This document shows positions 7,037 through 10,292 of a stretch of DNA of 10,292 bases, in pieces (the stretch's first letter is position 1; every line of letters begins with the position of its first letter). The stretch spans positions 1 through 10,292 of the forward strand of contig JBHLQC010000044.1 in the NCBI GenBank assembly GCA_048885185.1, given 5' to 3'. The stretch is from Hermodarchaeum sp048885185. Lineage in GTDB: Archaea > Asgardarchaeota > Hermodarchaeia > Hermodarchaeales > Hermodarchaeaceae. Both the position numbers and the translations under genes were made by a program. The notes beneath the pieces are model-generated. The model was not told the DNA's origin. It did not search any database and was given only the letters and a program-made list of their open reading frames with translations.

Positions 7037-8389
7037 ATGAAGCCTAAAGAGAAGGTTATTAATCGGTGGAAAAAGGCATTCCCCCTGGCAGATTTTCAAC
7101 CTGCTCTTGAGGCCCCAAATCAAGAAGCCGAGAAACTAGCCCAGCAGTTTTGCCCAACTTTATATTCTGATCTAAGCCTCATCAAAGCCGAACAGGCTGA
7201 TCTCGCAAAGAATGTAGGGGTTGGTGAAGAAACCCGTGGATTCCTTGCCTCCTTAAGAGATCGTGTTAGCAGTCGGGATTTTGCAGGGGCTGTGGACAGT
7301 CTCTTTTTGTTCTGCTTGGGTGAATTTCCAACGGACCTGACAGGGGCAAAATTAGCAATTCTCGGAGTTGACCTTCCCGAAAGTGAAATTCCTTGGGATA
7401 AAGAAATGCATCGAGTACTCAATGAAATTCGAGATAGACTCCACTCGGAATACTCCGGTGACTCACGTGAGTATATTCGTTCTCTCTTCAAAACCATCTT
7501 TCCTTTCGACGAAACTCCAACTTGCGTTATGAAATACCGTGTTAGTAAGGATCCTGCTGATAATAGTATCTATTGTATCCAATATTTTGCCTATTGGCCC
7601 ATCCAATTGTTCCCACGACATCTTTACGATTATGAACCCATCTATGTAATTGTCCGCAAAGAAGGGAAGGAATTTCACCCACTGGTCATCATTTTTAATG
7701 CTGATTCAGGCGCCCAACCACTGCTTAAAGGAAAAAGACCTGGGCATATGATTCGCACGTTTCTTAATTGGGATAGCAAAGATCTTCAAATCACACCAGA
7801 TCAATTCAATCCAATGGCAGATTATATGACCGAAGCGTTTGGAGGGAGCTACTACTATCAAGAAATCCCTGAAAACCGGCAAGTAAGCCATATCGAGAAA
7901 CTTCAATGTGGAGATCACCTCATAGGCTTGCATGTTCCAACACGATGGCACGCCTATGAGTTGTGTACGCCTGAGGTTCGCCGAGATAAAACCCCGTTAC
8001 ACTGTAAGCTCCATCCGCTAAAGACCCAAGATTTACTTCACATTGAATGGAATGTTCGTAATCCCTTCCAAGCGCCTTTTCTTTACCCGAATATCGGAAA
8101 GAAAAATGCGTTGATGCATTTCCCGTTGGATGCCGCTACTATCTGGCAAAATAAGACCTATCGTCGATGGAGCGACTATGCAATGGTCGAATACCATATC
8201 AAGCAAGGTCGCCCCTCACAAACTGTATCAAACATGTACGCGTACCAAGTCGGACTGTTCATTGACCTTTTCTCAGAAATCTCTGGAGAAGGAATGGGAT
8301 TAAGCATGTGGCCGTTGATCGAAGCACGCGAACGGGAAATTGAAAGCACCATGTCATTTCTTCAACGATTACGCCGTCCCAAAGACTAA
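7037..8389 (+). CDS. Hypothetical protein, 450 aa, soluble, unknown function
   Basis: I do not recognise this protein. It has no signal peptide and no membrane segment. The first 150 residues are mainly helical and charged. The middle is aromatic-rich and looks beta-structured: a strand with IQYFAYWPIQ (181-190), then His195 with DYE (198-200), then alternating hydrophobic strands. A cluster of possible metal ligands follows: His294, His299, His305 and Cys310 in GDHLIGLHVP...RWHAYELC, then CKLHPL a little later. The C-terminal end is a charged helix. The strand plus H..DYE arrangement faintly recalls the H..DWE motif of Vps62/NPP1-like beta-sandwich proteins, but this is only a resemblance. 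The ATG at 7037 follows an in-frame stop at 7019, so few other starts are possible; GGGGA at 7026-7030 may be a weak ribosome site. It follows rad50 by 79 nt on the same strand and could be read through from the operon. Confidence 0.85.
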   Translation: MKPKEKVINRWKKAFPLADFQPALEAPNQEAEKLAQQFCPTLYSDLSLIKAEQADLAKNVGVGEETRGFLASLRDRVSSRDFAGAVDSLFLFCLGEFPTDLTGAKLAILGVDLPESEIPWDKEMHRVLNEIRDRLHSEYSGDSREYIRSLFKTIFPFDETPTCVMKYRVSKDPADNSIYCIQYFAYWPIQLFPRHLYDYEPIYVIVRKEGKEFHPLVIIFNADSGAQPLLKGKRPGHMIRTFLNWDSKDLQITPDQFNPMADYMTEAFGGSYYYQEIPENRQVSHIEKLQCGDHLIGLHVPTRWHAYELCTPEVRRDKTPLHCKLHPLKTQDLLHIEWNVRNPFQAPFLYPNIGKKNALMHFPLDAATIWQNKTYRRWSDYAMVEYHIKQGRPSQTVSNMYAYQVGLFIDLFSEISGEGMGLSMWPLIEAREREIESTMSFLQRLRRPKD

Positions 8390-8399
8390 CTCATCGCTT

Positions 8400-8421
8400 G
8401 GATATATCAGCATAGTATGCT
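8400..8421 (+). promoter_or_regulatory. TATA-like box with adjacent palindrome before the zinc-ribbon gene
   Basis: GATATATC (8401-8408) can act as a TATA box and is itself self-complementary. It is followed directly by the perfect inverted repeat AGCATA-G-TATGCT (8409-8421). With archaeal spacing, transcription would start near 8428-8431, about 40 nt before the ATG at 8471. The palindrome would then lie between TATA box and start site, a common place for archaeal repressor operators. The motifs are short, so chance is possible. Confidence 0.35.
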
Positions 8422-8470
8422 AAACCATTATGCTTAAAACCAGAAACAAAACTGAACCAGGTGGAGAACC

Positions 8471-8914
8471 ATGTTAAGCCTTTTTCAACGATCAACCAGT
8501 CAGCCGGGTCCAGAGATTGCTCCGGGTCGACAACGGCTATGGTGGGCGCTTGTTGTCACACTCATCGTGATTTTCTTTGTTTGGGGAACCTTCTCAGATT
8601 ATCCCTTTAACCTTGTTTTATGGGCTTTATCAGTGGTATGTCTCGCGATTTTTATTTCCCTAATATATCGAGAAATGCGTCCTCCCCATAAAATTGAGTT
8701 CACAGAAGTCCGTCGATTGATTGTGTGTGACACGTGTGGGGTGGAAACAGAAGGACCCTTTGAATCGGGAGATCACGTGTTTCGTGAAGTAGGTCCTTGT
8801 CCCCGTTGCGACGGGCAACTGTACTTGAAGGCAATCTATGGCATTGAGGGGAAAACTCCACTCAAACGCCAACAACCTCTTACTGAAATAACAGCTCCAG
8901 AAGATGAGAAATAA
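8471..8914 (+). CDS. Small two-helix membrane protein with C-terminal zinc ribbon
   Basis: The product has 147 residues. An N-terminal polar tail of about 20 residues is followed by two membrane helices, about 23-41 (starts LWWALVVTL) and 47-66 (starts NLVLWALSV). After a basic stretch (YREMR) comes a cytoplasmic-looking domain with two CxxC pairs, Cys86/Cys89 (CDTC) and Cys110/Cys113 (CPRC). These should bind one zinc ion as a zinc ribbon. By the positive-inside rule both ends face the cytoplasm. AGGTGG at 8459-8464, 6 nt before the ATG, supports the start. I cannot assign a function; proteins of this build are often membrane-anchored adaptors, but that is a guess. The gene stops 15 nt before the end of the convergent amidohydrolase gene. 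Confidence 0.82.
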   Translation: MLSLFQRSTSQPGPEIAPGRQRLWWALVVTLIVIFFVWGTFSDYPFNLVLWALSVVCLAIFISLIYREMRPPHKIEFTEVRRLIVCDTCGVETEGPFESGDHVFREVGPCPRCDGQLYLKAIYGIEGKTPLKRQQPLTEITAPEDEK

Positions 8915-8929
8915 TCCAAAGACGGATAG

Positions 8930-9856
8930 TTACTTGTTTCCCATTATCTTTCGGATATTCTTGCAAAAAATGTGTTCTAAATCCTCAGAACTGACTTTTA
9001 ATCGTTGAAAGATACTTAGTTGTTTTTCCAAGATGTCATAGCGGAAACCCCGAGGAAACATGGAACTATCAGTACCAAAGACGATACGTTTTGGACCTCC
9101 TGCCTCAAGGGCGCGTTTCATAACACCTTCTAGGTCGGAGGGATATGGGATATAACGCATCCATACATTGGACCCAGATGTGTCAACATAAACGTTATCG
9201 GTTTGGTAGAACAGCAAGAGGGTTTCTCGAAACATCCCCGCACCTAAGTGGGCAATTCCAAATTTCACGTCGGGGAAATCGCGGGCAACGGGTTGTAAGT
9301 CAAGAGGATTTCCATAGCGTAAATCTACACCTGCTCCAATTGAAATCCCAAAATGGTGGAGAACAGGCACTTTCAGTTCATCGGCAATCTGGTAGATTTG
9401 GTATGCTTCTTTATCGTAGGTGTGAAATCCGTTAAGCACTGGATAAAGCTTGAAACCATGAAAACCGAGTTCTTTAATGGCATAACGCGCTTGTTCTTCA
9501 GCATCTGGAAGAAGCGGGTTGATATTAGCGTAACCATAAAACCGGTCGGGAAACCGTTTGAGTGCATCAGTGAACTCGTTCCAAGATTCAGGACCCACCA
9601 TCATTCCAATTCGAGAAATACTGTTCTTGTCTAGTTCTGTCACCCATTTTTGTGCAAAATCTTCATCTGGCGAAGGAACATCGACTGAAGTCATATCTGT
9701 TCTGGTGCGAATACGATGTTGAATTGCTTCGGTCCTTACCTGCCACGACTTGAAGGTAGCAGCGGAGAGATAATGAGAATGACTATCGATAATCTCCATT
9801 CCAAATTTCGTGTGGAACAGTGGCGATTTTTTTGAAGATTTTGTCAAGAGAATCAT
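8930..9856 (-). CDS. Amidohydrolase-2 family metal-dependent hydrolase
   Basis: This is a TIM-barrel metalloenzyme of the amidohydrolase-2 family, the group that includes ACMSD-type decarboxylases and related hydrolases. Its substrate cannot be told from the sequence. Numbering from the ATG at 9856 (308 residues), the metal motif is DSHSH with His26 and His28. FKLYP follows (Lys136), then VLHH (His167/His168), IAHLG (His203), DTSG (225-228) and FGTDSS with Asp263 as the expected catalytic or metal aspartate. Length is normal for the family. Two starts are possible. The upstream ATG has GAGG touching it, while Met20 at 9799 starts MEIIDSHSH, which is how family members usually begin. I favour 9799, because residues 1-19 look unlike a conserved beginning. 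It is transcribed towards the zinc-ribbon gene and is divergent from the hydrolase at the right edge. Confidence 0.88.
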   Translation of the reverse strand: MILLTKSSKKSPLFHTKFGMEIIDSHSHYLSAATFKSWQVRTEAIQHRIRTRTDMTSVDVPSPDEDFAQKWVTELDKNSISRIGMMVGPESWNEFTDALKRFPDRFYGYANINPLLPDAEEQARYAIKELGFHGFKLYPVLNGFHTYDKEAYQIYQIADELKVPVLHHFGISIGAGVDLRYGNPLDLQPVARDFPDVKFGIAHLGAGMFRETLLLFYQTDNVYVDTSGSNVWMRYIPYPSDLEGVMKRALEAGGPKRIVFGTDSSMFPRGFRYDILEKQLSIFQRLKVSSEDLEHIFCKNIRKIMGNK

Positions 9857-9900
9857 CCTCTACTGGTGACAGAATCTGTTTCTTTATGAATCTGATGCAG

Positions 9901-9930
9901 TTTCAGTGGTATTGTGAAGTTTGACTGAAA
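9901..9930. repeat. Inverted repeat TTTCAGT-16 nt-ACTGAAA
   Basis: The two 7-nt arms at 9901-9907 and 9924-9930 are exactly complementary, with 16 nt between them. The arms are separated by about two helix turns (23 bp start to start). That fits a dimeric regulator between the two divergent promoters better than a hairpin. No protein is known for it, and arms of this length can arise by chance. Confidence 0.35.
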
Positions 9931-9957
9931 TGGTGTTATCCGTGTTTTGTAGGACGC

Positions 9958-9969
9958 AGGTTTAAAAGG
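9958..9969 (+). promoter_or_regulatory. Archaeal TATA box before the right-edge hydrolase
   Basis: AGGTTTAAAAGG contains TTTAAA at 9961-9966, almost identical to the box before nurA. The expected start of transcription is near 9988-9991, about 35 nt before the proposed TTG start codon at 10024. Confidence 0.45.
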
Positions 9970-10023
9970 ATGTTATAAGCTCGAATCAATAGCAACCTGC
10001 GGTTCATGGAGTAGTGGATCAGA

Positions 10024-10292
10024 TTGGACGTATCCCAGCCGGATTCAAAAACTGGAAACGGTCGTGAACAATCAGTCAGTATTGTGAGTGGCGAACAAAC
10101 ATTAGAAGGGATTCTCGTTCTTGCTCAAAAGGAAAAACAACCCGGCCTCGTTCTTTGCCATCCTCATCCGCTCTATGGTGGTTCAATGGATGATAGTCGG
10201 ATACTAGCTATCAGTAAAGCAGCTGCTGCCAAAGGACTGAATACTCTTCGCTTTAATTTTCGAGGTGTAGGAAGAAGTCAAGGGCAATTTGG
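10024..10292 (+). CDS. Partial alpha/beta hydrolase (COG2945-like)
   Basis: The frame is open to the right edge, so only about 90 residues are visible. The motifs are those of a small alpha/beta hydrolase group. PGLVLCHPHPLYGGSMDD is the strand followed by the HPHP(L)xGG loop that forms the oxyanion region, and LRFNFRGVGRSQG is the next strand and turn. The nucleophile serine lies beyond the window. There is no ATG in frame. TTG at 10024 keeps the first strand (REQSVSIVSGEQTLEGILV) and has GTGG at 10014-10017. GTG at 10084 is possible but would lose part of that strand. An in-frame stop at 10012 limits extension. The substrate is unknown. Confidence 0.75.
   Translation, partial: MDVSQPDSKTGNGREQSVSIVSGEQTLEGILVLAQKEKQPGLVLCHPHPLYGGSMDDSRILAISKAAAAKGLNTLRFNFRGVGRSQGQF

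Larger units (their letters stand above)
9857..10023. other. Divergent intergenic region
   Basis: About 167 nt separate the leftward amidohydrolase from the rightward hydrolase. The region holds a TATA-like box for the rightward gene (9961-9966), a 7-bp inverted repeat (9901-9907 and 9924-9930) and a weak leftward TATA candidate (CATAAAGA, complement of 9881-9888). A stop at 10012-10014 ends any longer upstream extension of the right-hand gene. I see no RNA gene. Confidence 0.55.

Noticed and set aside
9145..9634. Rightward open frames opposite the amidohydrolase
   Set aside because: The minus-strand frame has all family motifs; the rightward frames have none.
1..10292. tRNA, rRNA, CRISPR array, transposon ends
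   Set aside because: No cloverleaf-like segment, regularly spaced repeat or paired terminal inverted repeats were seen by eye in the intergenic parts.

Overview
The window most likely comes from an archaeon. Four genes in a row on the + strand encode NurA, HerA, Mre11 and Rad50, the archaeal DNA-end resection set. Two genes have TTTAAA-type TATA boxes at a plausible distance, and several starts have good Shine-Dalgarno sequences (e.g. AAGGAGGT before herA). I cannot place the lineage from sequence alone. Base composition is moderate. I see no tRNA or rRNA gene, insertion sequence or CRISPR array.

Layout: 1-261 (-) is the 5' part of a membrane protein that runs off the left edge. 262-436 is a divergent intergenic region with the presumed promoter of the resection operon. 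437-6957 (+) is nurA-herA-mre11-rad50, packed with 8-bp overlap or 4-6 nt gaps. 7037-8389 (+) is a soluble protein of unknown function. 8471-8914 (+) is a small two-helix membrane protein with a zinc ribbon. 8930-9856 (-) is an amidohydrolase-2 family metalloenzyme, convergent with the previous gene. 9857-10023 is a second divergent promoter region. 10024-10292 (+) is the start of an alpha/beta hydrolase cut by the right edge.

How the genes work together: in archaea Mre11-Rad50 recognises and trims double-strand breaks, then the HerA hexameric translocase with the NurA nuclease resects the 5' strand so that RadA can load. All catalytic motifs of the four proteins look intact. The remarkable point is in Rad50. 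The apex of the coiled coil, where the CxxC zinc hook should be, has no cysteine and instead holds about 41 hydrophobic residues that read as a transmembrane hairpin (residues about 367-407 of 788). The Walker A form (GPNESGKSS), the SGGTEDQ signature and the GDLFD motif of the partner Mre11 also lean towards bacterial YhaN/YhaO or SbcD rather than canonical archaeal Rad50/Mre11. The sequence therefore suggests a membrane-tethered Mre11-Rad50 complex inside a standard archaeal resection operon.
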